Shown one piece after another: positions 1 to 7,140 of a stretch of 64,000 bases of DNA. A program made the translations under genes and the position numbers. The notes beneath the pieces were generated by a model, which was not told the DNA's origin, searched no databases, and saw only the letters and a program-made list of their open reading frames with translations. Where the stretch lies: positions 186,001 to 250,000 of the forward strand of contig CAWASR010000008.1 in NCBI GenBank assembly GCA_963784805.1, given 5' to 3'. This stretch comes from Roseiarcus sp963784805. Its GTDB lineage: Bacteria; Pseudomonadota; Alphaproteobacteria; Rhizobiales; Beijerinckiaceae. Position 1 is the first letter of the stretch. Each line of letters starts with the position of its first letter.

Positions 1-382
1 AGGCGCCGGCGGGACGTTCGATTTCGAGCCGCTTCTCCCGCATCATCGCGCCGATCCGGAAAACCCCAATGAAATGCAGGCCCATCACGATGACGCCGAT
101 GCCGGCGATGATCGACAGCGCGTAGCTCCATTGTCGCAACAGCGCGCCGAATTCCGACGCGGTGGCGCCGAAGGCGACGAAGACGGTGGAAAAGCCGGCG
201 ACGAACAGAAGGGCGGTGACGAGGATGTCGCGCCGCGCCTTGGCCTCGCCCTCGTCGACCAGCGCCTCGACGCTCGCGCCCGCGAGGTAACAAAGATAGG
301 GCGCGGCCAGCGGCAGCACGCAGGGCGAGACGAAGGAAATGAGGCCGGCGCCGAAGGCGGCGGGAATCGAGACGTCGGTCAT
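1..382 (-). CDS. ccdA: Cytochrome c biogenesis protein CcdA (N-terminal part)
   Basis: The minus strand from ATG at 382 encodes an inner-membrane protein that runs off the left edge, so about 127 residues are visible. Near the N-terminus is SFVSPCVLPL, the conserved Pro-Cys motif of the first membrane helix of CcdA/DsbD-type proteins. Further hydrophobic segments follow (TALLFVAGFSTVFVAF, then a helix ending FIGVFRIG). In this family the paired membrane cysteines pass reducing power from cytoplasmic thioredoxin to periplasmic cytochrome c maturation. The second cysteine would lie outside the window. The adjacent desaturase gene is divergent, so no operon partner is visible. Confidence 0.85.
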   Translation of the reverse strand, partial: MTDVSIPAAFGAGLISFVSPCVLPLAAPYLCYLAGASVEALVDEGEAKARRDILVTALLFVAGFSTVFVAFGATASEFGALLRQWSYALSIIAGIGVIVMGLHFIGVFRIGAMMREKRLEIERPAGA

Positions 383-651
383 GCCGGCTAAATGGCCCCT
401 GGCGGCCGCAGCGTCAAATGACGCCGCGGCAAGGACGACGCCGTCGTCATCGAAGGCGAGCTATCCAGTCAGGCGGCGGAGAAGCGCACGCGACGCCGGA
501 CGGGTTGAGAGAATTGCAAAAACCCGCCATCGTGATGCATTGTGCTAGAAAACGAAAGCGCCATATTGAGTCATTATGGCGTTCCCGCTAGCCGTTGACC
601 GTCGCGGCGGCTTTTTTGGCCCGGCCGCCCGAGCGGGAAGGAGGGAAGCGA

Positions 652-1740
652 ATGTCCGTTGAGTTCGTCAGCCGCAGCTACAGTCTCGTCGGTCCCGAGG
701 CAGGGAAGGCGGTCGCCGCCGGCCTCGCTTCGGCGCGATGGTACTCCGCTCCGATCCCGCGCGCCGAACTGAAAGAGCTTATGCGGCGCGACGACCGCCC
801 GGCGATCCGCGATACGCTGATCTGGTTTTCGGCGCTGATCGCGTCCGGCGGATTCGCCTATTATTTCTGGGGGAGCTGGGCCGCGGTTCCCTTCTTCGCC
901 ATTTACGGGGTGCTCTACGGTTCGTCCTCCGACAGCCGCTGGCATGAATGCGGCCACCGCACCGCGTTCAAGACCCAATGGATGAACGACGCGGTCTATC
1001 AGATCGCCTGCTTCATGATCCTGCGCGAGCCGGAAATCTGGCGCTGGAGCCACACCCGCCATCACACCGACACCATCATCGTCGGCCGCGACCCGGAGAT
1101 CATCCAGCCGCGGCCGCCCGACCTTCTCGACATGGCGCTCAGCGTCTTCTCGCTCAAGCAGGGCTATGTCGCCCTCGGCAAGCTCGTCATCCACGCCGGC
1201 GGACGGCTGACCGACGAGGAGATGACGTTCGTGCCCGAGTCGGAACGCCCCAGGGTCTACAAGGTCGCGCGGATCTGGCTTGCGATCTTCGGTCTGGTGA
1301 TCGTGGCCTGCGTCGCGACGCGCTCGATCCTGCCGGCGATGTTCGTCGGCCTGCCGACTTTCTATGGCGGCTGGCTCGCCTACTATTTCGGCGTGACCCA
1401 GCACTTCGGCCTCGCCGAGGACGTGACCGACCACCGGCTCAATTCGCGCACGATCTACATGAACCCGATCTTCCGGTTCCTGTACTGGAACATGAACTAC
1501 CATGTGGAGCACCACATGTTTCCGCTCGCGCCCTATCACGCCCTCCCCAAGCTCCATGCGGCGATCAAGGCGGATTGTCCGCCGCCCTATCCGAGCACCA
1601 TCGCCGCCTATCGCGAGATCCTGCCGACGCTCATGCGCCAGCTCAAGGATCCGACCTACTTCGTGCGGCGCGAACTGCCGCCGACCGCCCGGCCCGCCCG
1701 ACCCGCGCCGGCCGGGGCGGCGGCGCCGGCGCAGGCTTGA
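652..1740 (+). CDS. Fatty-acid-desaturase family membrane oxygenase (MocD-like)
   Basis: A 362-aa integral-membrane di-iron enzyme. All three histidine boxes are present: HECGH near residue 98, HTRHH near 134 and HVEHH near 284, with hydrophobic stretches between them. The start at 652 is chosen over 595 because AAGGAGGG lies about 6 nt upstream. A Rieske ferredoxin gene follows 19 nt downstream, which suggests an oxygenase with a dedicated electron donor. This pairing matches MocD/MocE of rhizopine catabolism and its many homologues of unknown substrate. The real substrate (lipid, alkane-like or amine) cannot be told from sequence. The C-terminal tail is rich in Ala and Pro. Confidence 0.85.
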   Translation: MSVEFVSRSYSLVGPEAGKAVAAGLASARWYSAPIPRAELKELMRRDDRPAIRDTLIWFSALIASGGFAYYFWGSWAAVPFFAIYGVLYGSSSDSRWHECGHRTAFKTQWMNDAVYQIACFMILREPEIWRWSHTRHHTDTIIVGRDPEIIQPRPPDLLDMALSVFSLKQGYVALGKLVIHAGGRLTDEEMTFVPESERPRVYKVARIWLAIFGLVIVACVATRSILPAMFVGLPTFYGGWLAYYFGVTQHFGLAEDVTDHRLNSRTIYMNPIFRFLYWNMNYHVEHHMFPLAPYHALPKLHAAIKADCPPPYPSTIAAYREILPTLMRQLKDPTYFVRRELPPTARPARPAPAGAAAPAQA

Positions 1741-1759
1741 GAAGGGGGAGAGAGCGCAG

Positions 1760-2077
1760 ATGAGCGGGACCTGGATCGACGCCGGCGCCGCCGATTCCAT
1801 CCTGCCCGAGGATGTCGGGCGTTTCGAACATGCGGGACATTCCTACGCGCTCTACCGCACCGCCGACGACCGCTATTACGCGACCGACGGCATGTGCACG
1901 CATGAGGACGCCGAACTCGCCGACGGCTTCGTGATGGACACGATCATCGAATGCCCAATGCACAACGGCCGCTTCGATTTCACCACCGGCGAGGCCAAGG
2001 GAGCGCCGGCTTGCGTCAATCTCGCGACCTATCCGGTCAAGGTCGAGGGCGGCCGCATCCTGCTGGAGGTCGGCTGA
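1760..2077 (+). CDS. Rieske [2Fe-2S] ferredoxin, MocE family
   Basis: A 105-aa soluble Rieske protein. The cluster ligands are visible as C46-T-H48 and C65-P-M-H68 with 16 residues between them, the classic CxH-x(15-17)-CxxH pattern. The small size and lack of a signal peptide or oxygenase domain fit a cytoplasmic ferredoxin component. It follows the desaturase-family gene at a 19-nt gap and is probably co-transcribed to feed electrons to it. No ferredoxin reductase gene (the MocF role) is adjacent, so that function must come from elsewhere. Confidence 0.9.
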   Translation: MSGTWIDAGAADSILPEDVGRFEHAGHSYALYRTADDRYYATDGMCTHEDAELADGFVMDTIIECPMHNGRFDFTTGEAKGAPACVNLATYPVKVEGGRILLEVG

Positions 2078-2135
2078 ACGCTTTGTTCCGCGATTGGCCT
2101 TGCGCGGACGACGGGTCGAAGAAGGCTAAAAGGCG

Positions 2136-2750
2136 TCAGCTCGCCCGTCTCGCCAGGGAAAGCCATATTCCGCCCCCGATCAGAACGCTTCCCGAAAGCC
2201 GGTCCATGAGTTTCGCCCGCGCCGGCTTCATGAACCAGGCGCGGCCCAGGCCGGCGGCGACCGCCCAGGTGGAATCCATCACGCCGGCGAGAACGACCGC
2301 GCTCACGCACATTGCCGCGAGCTGTGGCCCCGGAGGCAGCTTCGGGTCGATGAACTGGGGCAAGAAGGCGGTGAAGAAGACGATCGTCTTCGGGTTCGAT
2401 ATGGCGACCAGAACGCCGCGCGCCAATCGCGCCCGGTCCGTCTCGACCGGCGCCCGCCCGGAATCTCCGGCATGCCGCCAGGCCTGGACGCCGAGCCAGA
2501 CCAGATAGGCCGCGCCGGTCCAGCGCAGAGCTTCGAACAGAAGGCCCGCATGCGCGACCACCCAGTTCAGCGCCGCGGCGATGACCGCGAGCAGCAGGGC
2601 GTTGCCGAGCGTCGTGCCGACGACCGTCGTCAGAGCCGCCCGGACCCCTTTGGTCACGCCGGTCGAAATGACGAGGGTGACGATCGGGCCCGGCGTCGCC
2701 ACGAGGACGGCGGTGATGGCGATGAAGGCGGTGAACAGAGCGACGTTCAT
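2136..2750 (-). CDS. LysE/RhtB family amino-acid exporter
   Basis: A 204-aa inner-membrane protein with about six hydrophobic segments. The N-terminus has the LysE-family signature around ATPGPIVTLV, and the middle contains the conserved SNPKTIVFFTAFLPQF segment. Length and motifs match the RhtB/LysE group, which exports amino acids such as homoserine, threonine or lysine. The substrate cannot be predicted. It is transcribed towards the Rieske gene (convergent) and appears monocistronic. Confidence 0.9.
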   Translation of the reverse strand: MNVALFTAFIAITAVLVATPGPIVTLVISTGVTKGVRAALTTVVGTTLGNALLLAVIAAALNWVVAHAGLLFEALRWTGAAYLVWLGVQAWRHAGDSGRAPVETDRARLARGVLVAISNPKTIVFFTAFLPQFIDPKLPPGPQLAAMCVSAVVLAGVMDSTWAVAAGLGRAWFMKPARAKLMDRLSGSVLIGGGIWLSLARRAS

Positions 2751-2852
2751 CGTCAGGGTCCTCCAAGGCGGGCGGCAGGGCCTAACGCGTCGATCGGCCG
2801 GGATCTCCTATCAGGTTTCCCGCGCTTGGCGCCAGCCGCCGCCGACCCGCCG

Positions 2853-2943
2853 ATCCAAGCCCACGGCAATGGAATCCAAGCCCACGGCAATGGAATCCAA
2901 GCCAGCGGAAGCCGGATCCAAGCCAGGGGAAGCGGAATCCAAA
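2853..2943. repeat. 21-bp tandem repeat, four copies plus a partial fifth
   Basis: Units start at 2853, 2874, 2895 and 2916, each beginning ATCCAAGCC, and a fifth partial unit starts at 2937. The first two units are identical. The third and fourth diverge in the centre (AGCGGAAGC and AGGGGAAGC). A 21-bp period is seven codons, but no convincing gene contains it. It lies just upstream of the LysE gene and may be a slippage-prone minisatellite. Confidence 0.9.
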
Positions 2944-3508
2944 TAAATGTCTTCCGCGAAATGAGCCTTTTCAAGGGTTTAGTCCAGAATCCAAATTGTT
3001 TTTTTCTCCGGCTCCTTGATCCCCGTCAAACGCGTCCCGCCGGAGCCGGGACAAGCGGCCCTCGGGTTCATCGCCAAGGCTAACACAAGTTCGGCTTTTC
3101 AGGAAGCGAATGTCGCCATCGGCGGCGGCGGGCCGCCGGCGCCGCAATGCGCCGACGCGGGGCATTATGCAGAAAGCCGTCCGGGTAAGGCGGCGCGCTC
3201 AAGGGGCGTCGTGAGACGCCCGTCTCTGGACCGGCGACGAGCGCCCCTGACCGGGATGAGGCTCGCAAAACGAGGCTCGGCGAGAGGTCGACGGCTTGGC
3301 CCGCCGGCGGCGAGCACAAGCGAAGGAATTGGGGATTGAGTAAGCTATGACCGTAGTCCCTCCGGGTTGATCGGCAGGCAAGGCACGGTTAGCTTTAGGC
3401 CGGTTTTGGAAGGCGCGGCTCGTCGGGGAGCGTGGCGCTTCTAACCGGGAGCGCGGAGGCCGGGGGTGCACTCTCCGAGCTCTTTACATTTCGGGGCAGA
3501 GGTCGCGC
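2944..3508. other. Intergenic stretch without recognisable gene
   Basis: Short open frames exist on both strands, but none has a family motif, a plausible ribosome binding site and natural composition together. The composition changes near 3480, where AT-richer DNA of the next gene begins. I see no RNA gene or clear inverted repeat. Confidence 0.5.
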
Positions 3509-3940
3509 GTGGCAGGCTACCCGCAAGTGCTACTATCCGGAGAATACCTTAAGCTGGCCGAAGAATTCCACGCAGCATATAGAGCCCTTCCCCAAACACC
3601 GCCTCCATCCTGGCCGCGCTATTTCTTGTTGTGCCATTCGATTGAGCTTGCGTTGAAGGCGTATCTATTGTGGCGTGAGGTCAGCACGAAGATGTTAAAA
3701 AATAAATACGGCCATAACTTAACAAATTTGCTAGTCGAAGCCGAGAGGTGTGGACTTGCAACAAAACCGCACATTATGGATGACGTCGTATGTCTCAGTG
3801 AAGCGCATTTTGAGCACTGGGCGCGATACGTAAAGGAAGACAGCAGGCCAGTTTTTGTGATCGATGAATTCGAACCAACCGCGTCTGAGCTGCTTCAACA
3901 GGTCAGGGAAGCAATCTTTCCCCCTATCCCGGAAAGCTGA
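3509..3940 (+). CDS. HEPN-like small protein
   Basis: A 143-aa soluble, mostly helical protein starting at GTG 3509, with AGAGG about 7 nt upstream. The segment LLCHSIELALKAYLLWRE followed by YGHNLTNLLVEAE resembles HEPN-domain proteins, where a polar helix (H-x3-E-x3-KAYL) precedes a GHNL/HDL motif. Some HEPN proteins are RNases or toxin components, but no nucleotidyltransferase partner is adjacent. The canonical R-x4-6-H catalytic motif is not clearly placed, although R-x5-H occurs just before the SIE segment. The gene is visibly AT-richer than its surroundings, suggesting transfer. Function is inferred only from motif resemblance. Confidence 0.6.
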   Translation: MAGYPQVLLSGEYLKLAEEFHAAYRALPQTPPPSWPRYFLLCHSIELALKAYLLWREVSTKMLKNKYGHNLTNLLVEAERCGLATKPHIMDDVVCLSEAHFEHWARYVKEDSRPVFVIDEFEPTASELLQQVREAIFPPIPES

Positions 3941-4278
3941 CTTTCCCTTGGCCGTCAACCAGATAGACTGCGAGTGTTGGGGGCGAGCCGGGCGCTATCG
4001 GATGGCCGGCCTGGTGGAGCTGTTCGGCGCCGACGCGGCCCTGTCTGACGTTCTCATGGCGCTGGCCTCATGCGAGCGGCGGGCGGACTTCTCTCGGCCA
4101 TGCGGGGCAAGAGGTTCACGGACCTCGGTATTGCAGCCCCCTAACCATCCAATCCGCTCTCATCGGTTCGATTAGACTTGCCGTGGCCGTTTGATTGGGA
4201 TCAGTATGACCCTAAGGGAAGGCTGGGCTGTGACCGCGGACGGGCCGTTCGCACATTTGCCCGCCATCAAGGGGGGCG
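3941..4278. other. Intergenic stretch without recognisable gene
   Basis: This gap lies between the HEPN-like gene and the PEP-CTERM gene. No frame gives a recognisable product. The last bases (AAGGGGGGCG) supply a ribosome binding site for the next gene. Confidence 0.5.
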
Positions 4279-5452
4279 ATGCTGCACTCCGAGGCGTCCA
4301 AATTCATATTATTGGCCGAAGTCTGTTTGTTGGGGATCGCCGTGCAGCCTCGCTCGGTGCACGCGGAGACCTACACCCTCACGAACCTCGGGGGCTTGAC
4401 GCGCAGTACGGGTAACTACGTTGAAGGAATAAACGCTTCTGGTGAAAGCGTCGGGTTCTCAGTAACTCCCAACACCCTTTATGTCACCCAATTAAGTGGA
4501 GTAGTTTGGTCAAAAGATGGGACGCCCACAGCGCTTCAAGGCCTCGGCGGTACAAGTAATCCAGCAATAGCCATCAACAACGCCGGGACAGTGGCTGGGT
4601 GGGCGCAAAGTGCCGATGGTATCAGCCACGCTGTCGTGTGGTCTGCATCGGGTGCGATCGCGCCCTTGGGTGAATTCTCAAACTGGAGCGCTAGTAACGC
4701 ATTCGCGATCAACGCTGGAGGTCAGACTGCTGGGTTTTACGCAGTCGGAATCGCGGCCCGACCGAGGCCGCAGCGGCATGGTCTAAAAGCGGAAGCCCGA
4801 CTGAGCTGAACGGATTGGGCGGAATTTATGGAGCGGCCTATGGGATCAACGCGTCAGGCGTCAGCGTGGGCTATTCGATGTTTCAGGACAGCGGCGCTAC
4901 ATTTCCGGTCAGTTGGTCAGCCAATGGTACGGTAACGGCCCTCCCGCACCTCGGGGGTGGCGGCGAGGCATTGGCCATTAACAATAAAGGCGAAATTGCT
5001 GGGTATTCCATTTCCAGTATGCCCGGCCATATAACCGATGCTGTCCTGTGGTCAGGCGATGGTGCGCCAATCGTCCTTCCTGGTCTTGGCGGAAATCCAA
5101 CCGTTGCGCTTGCGATCAATAATGAAGGTCAGGCGGTCGGAGAATCGTCCGCCAGATAATGGCGCGACAATTGACGCCATGGATGCCATGCTGTGGTTGG
5201 CCGATGGTCAGGCTGTTGATTTGGCGAGCATTCTCGGGCTCAGACTGGAGCCGGACGTACGCTACCGGAATTAACGACCGCGGCCAGATCGTGGGCAACG
5301 GGACATACGACGGCCAATACTTGGCTTTTCTTCTAACACCCGGAGCCGTCCCTGAACCCTCGACCTGGGCCATGCTGCTTCTCGGCTTCGCGGGCCTCGG
5401 CTTCGCGGGGTATCGCCGGGCAAGAGCGGGCCACGCGACGCTCGCCGCCTAG
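4279..5452 (+). pseudogene. HAF-repeat PEP-CTERM protein broken by three frameshifts
   Basis: Joined across frames, this is a secreted protein: a signal-peptide-like start at 4279, then repeats of the HAF type (AINNAGTVAGWA, INASGVSVGYS, AINNKGEIAGYS, INDRGQIVGNG), then a C-terminal PEP-CTERM sorting tag VPEPSTWAMLLLGFAGLGFA and an Arg-rich end. PEP-CTERM proteins are normally processed by an exosortase and associated with exopolysaccharide. The reading frame shifts near 4750, 5150 and 5260, each time continuing the same repeat pattern in another frame, so all three are indels rather than gene boundaries. It is either a decayed gene or a poorly sequenced one. No exosortase gene is in the window. 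Confidence 0.85.
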
Positions 5453-5468
5453 CCGCTAATCGACGCGA

Positions 5469-5633
5469 GATTACGGCGACACGCCCGTCTTTACCATTTT
5501 GTCTCGGCGCCTGCGACCATCGCCCTTGGGCTTGCGTCCCTGCTTGCCCGGGGTTACGACGCGGTTATGGGGATCATAGGACAATATCGCTTCGCGCACA
5601 AAAAAATGTAAAGACGGGCGTGTCGCCGTAATC
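5469..5633 (-). mobile_element. 165-bp MITE-like element, copy A
   Basis: The element is bounded by perfect inverted repeats of 26 bp: 5469-5494 starts GATTACGGCGACACG, and 5608-5633 is its exact reverse complement. The interior contains GGTTACGACGCGGTTATGG and a poly-A run. Copy B at 6700-6864 has the same length and orientation, and copies at 42076 and 48970 are in the opposite orientation. It has no transposase, so it would need one in trans. The strand follows the CGATATTGTCC-containing orientation shared with the other copies. Confidence 0.85.
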
Positions 5634-5710
5634 CCAGACGTTGACCAGTGCATCCAAGGCAAGGTCGATGGCCCATCCAGGTGAGTTTATTTTAAGTGTG
5701 AAACAGTTTG

Positions 5711-6619
5711 TCAGTTCTTTGGATAAGGCCCGCCAACAAATACTTTAGTGGCTCCGTCAAGTTCTTGTGCTTCAAACATGACCCAACCAACCTTGGGATC
5801 TCTAAATTTTGCCTCGAAGTAGTTCTCTTTTGATCTTGCGTCCTCTTCTTTCCAGCCCATTGATTTGTATTTTCCACGATAGAAATCAACAAGCGTTGAG
5901 AGCCTTTGCGGCGTTTCAAATCTCAAATCTATCCCTTTTGAATAACGGATCTTGGCCGCATCCGGTGGCATCGGGATTGCGGGATCAACATCACCCACTT
6001 TTGCATATTTTGGCCCGCTATCCAATTTCACAGCTCCCGCCGGCGGCGAGTTAGTGAAAGCCGGGATGGAAGAGAAAGTGGTGTGTTCTTCGTACCCGAT
6101 ATTACCCTTTTCGTCTTTCAGGAAGCCATCAACCGCAATAAGCACATGGGTCTTGGCGTCGGCCCTGGCGGTATATTGCTGTTGGTTTTTGCCGTCGGTA
6201 GATTTCCAGACTAGTTTGATCTCAGCGCCATCGTTGCTGCACTCAGTGGCCGGGGCTGGCGGCAAGCGGAATAGGAGTGTGTCTGGCAGAAATGCCGAAC
6301 CATCAAATTCGGACGGCCGCTGATCGGCAGTGTCCGGGCTCTTGACCGAGGACCAAGCCGTCTTGCCCGAGACCAAAACTGTTGAAACGAATTTACCGCC
6401 CTTGGATACTGAAACTTCCTTGATTTGGTCTGGCGGGCTGAAATCGCGGGTGACGGTATGATCCGGCGCGCCTTTGTCGAGATAGTTGCTGAAGCGACGG
6501 ATAGGAGCGGTGGCGGCAGTGGCCTTGAGTATTTCCGCTTTGTCGCCCTCGCAATCAGCGAGGGCAATGGGCGCAGGCGCCAGGAGCGCCAAGGCGGTGG
6601 CTAAAAGTAGGTATTTCAT
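5711..6619 (-). CDS. Secreted protein of unknown function
   Basis: A 302-aa protein with a typical signal peptide (MKYLLLATALALLAPAPIALA, cleavage expected before DCEG). The start at ATG 6619 is preferred over GTG 6622 because GAGAGG lies about 8 nt upstream. The mature part has many charged residues and segments such as VDFYRGKYKSMGWKEE near the C-terminus, a pattern seen in proteins that relate a score to a molecular change, but I do not recognise the family. It stands alone and is bracketed by two 165-bp inverted-repeat elements. The DNA is AT-richer than the neighbouring housekeeping genes. Confidence 0.75.
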   Translation of the reverse strand: MKYLLLATALALLAPAPIALADCEGDKAEILKATAATAPIRRFSNYLDKGAPDHTVTRDFSPPDQIKEVSVSKGGKFVSTVLVSGKTAWSSVKSPDTADQRPSEFDGSAFLPDTLLFRLPPAPATECSNDGAEIKLVWKSTDGKNQQQYTARADAKTHVLIAVDGFLKDEKGNIGYEEHTTFSSIPAFTNSPPAGAVKLDSGPKYAKVGDVDPAIPMPPDAAKIRYSKGIDLRFETPQRLSTLVDFYRGKYKSMGWKEEDARSKENYFEAKFRDPKVGWVMFEAQELDGATKVFVGGPYPKN

Positions 6620-6699
6620 CACAAAACCTCTCGAACAGGGCCCCCGCTCAAGTTAGCCGGTCACGCGGGGGTAAGGCTCAAAGCGCCACTCCGGGTCGG

Positions 6700-6864
6700 G
6701 GTTACGCTGACACGCCCGTCTTTACCGTTTTGTCTCGGCGCCTGCGACCATCGCCCCTGGGCTTGCGTCCCTGCTTGCCGGGGTTACGACGCGGTTATGG
6801 GGACCATAGGACAATACCGCATCGCGCACAAAAAAAATGTAAAGACGGGCGTGTCGCCGTAATC
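6700..6864 (-). mobile_element. 165-bp MITE-like element, copy B
   Basis: Same length and orientation as copy A, and nearly identical inside. The right end 6839-6864 matches copy A exactly. The left end 6700-6725 differs at about three positions (GGTTACGCTGACACG). The right end directly abuts the remnant of an IS3-type transposase gene at 6866. Confidence 0.85.
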
Positions 6865-6865
6865 C

Positions 6866-6991
6866 ATGGGCGAAATCATGGACTGGACGCGGTTCTACAA
6901 CCACCGCAGAATGCGCTCGACCCTGGGATATCTCAGCCCGATGGCCTATGAGAAAAAACGGCTTGGCGAAAAAGAAACGCTCGCCGCATGA
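6866..6991 (+). mobile_element. IS3-family transposase C-terminal remnant
   Basis: The 41-aa frame contains WTRFYNHRRMRSTLGYLSPM and ends shortly after. The NHRR-x2-STLGYLSP motif is the hallmark of the C-terminus of IS3-family OrfB integrases. The catalytic DDE part is missing, as the 165-bp element abuts its 5' side. It is a fragment only and cannot be active. Confidence 0.85.
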
Positions 6992-7140
6992 TCGCCCAGC
7001 CAAGGGAGACGTCAAACAGGGGCAGGTTCACGGATGCCAGCAAGAAGCACTGCCTTTAAGACAGGCGCGTTTCGGCGAGGGCGAGATTGGGAGTGTATGG
7101 CAAGAGAGGCTGAGAGCCGCTCCGATCCGCCTACCCACGT

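Noticed and set aside
574..1800. A 408-codon open frame on the minus strand opposite the desaturase
   Set aside because: It is a GC-rich antisense shadow: Arg/Gly/Asp-heavy with no domain, while the opposite strand encodes a perfect desaturase. The same applies to long antisense frames opposite the Asd, gcvP, hydA, carbamoylase, arylsulfatase and FG-GAP genes.
2853..2943. The 21-bp tandem repeats as a CRISPR array
   Set aside because: The units are directly adjacent without spacers and no cas genes are near. No CRISPR-like pattern was seen elsewhere in the window.
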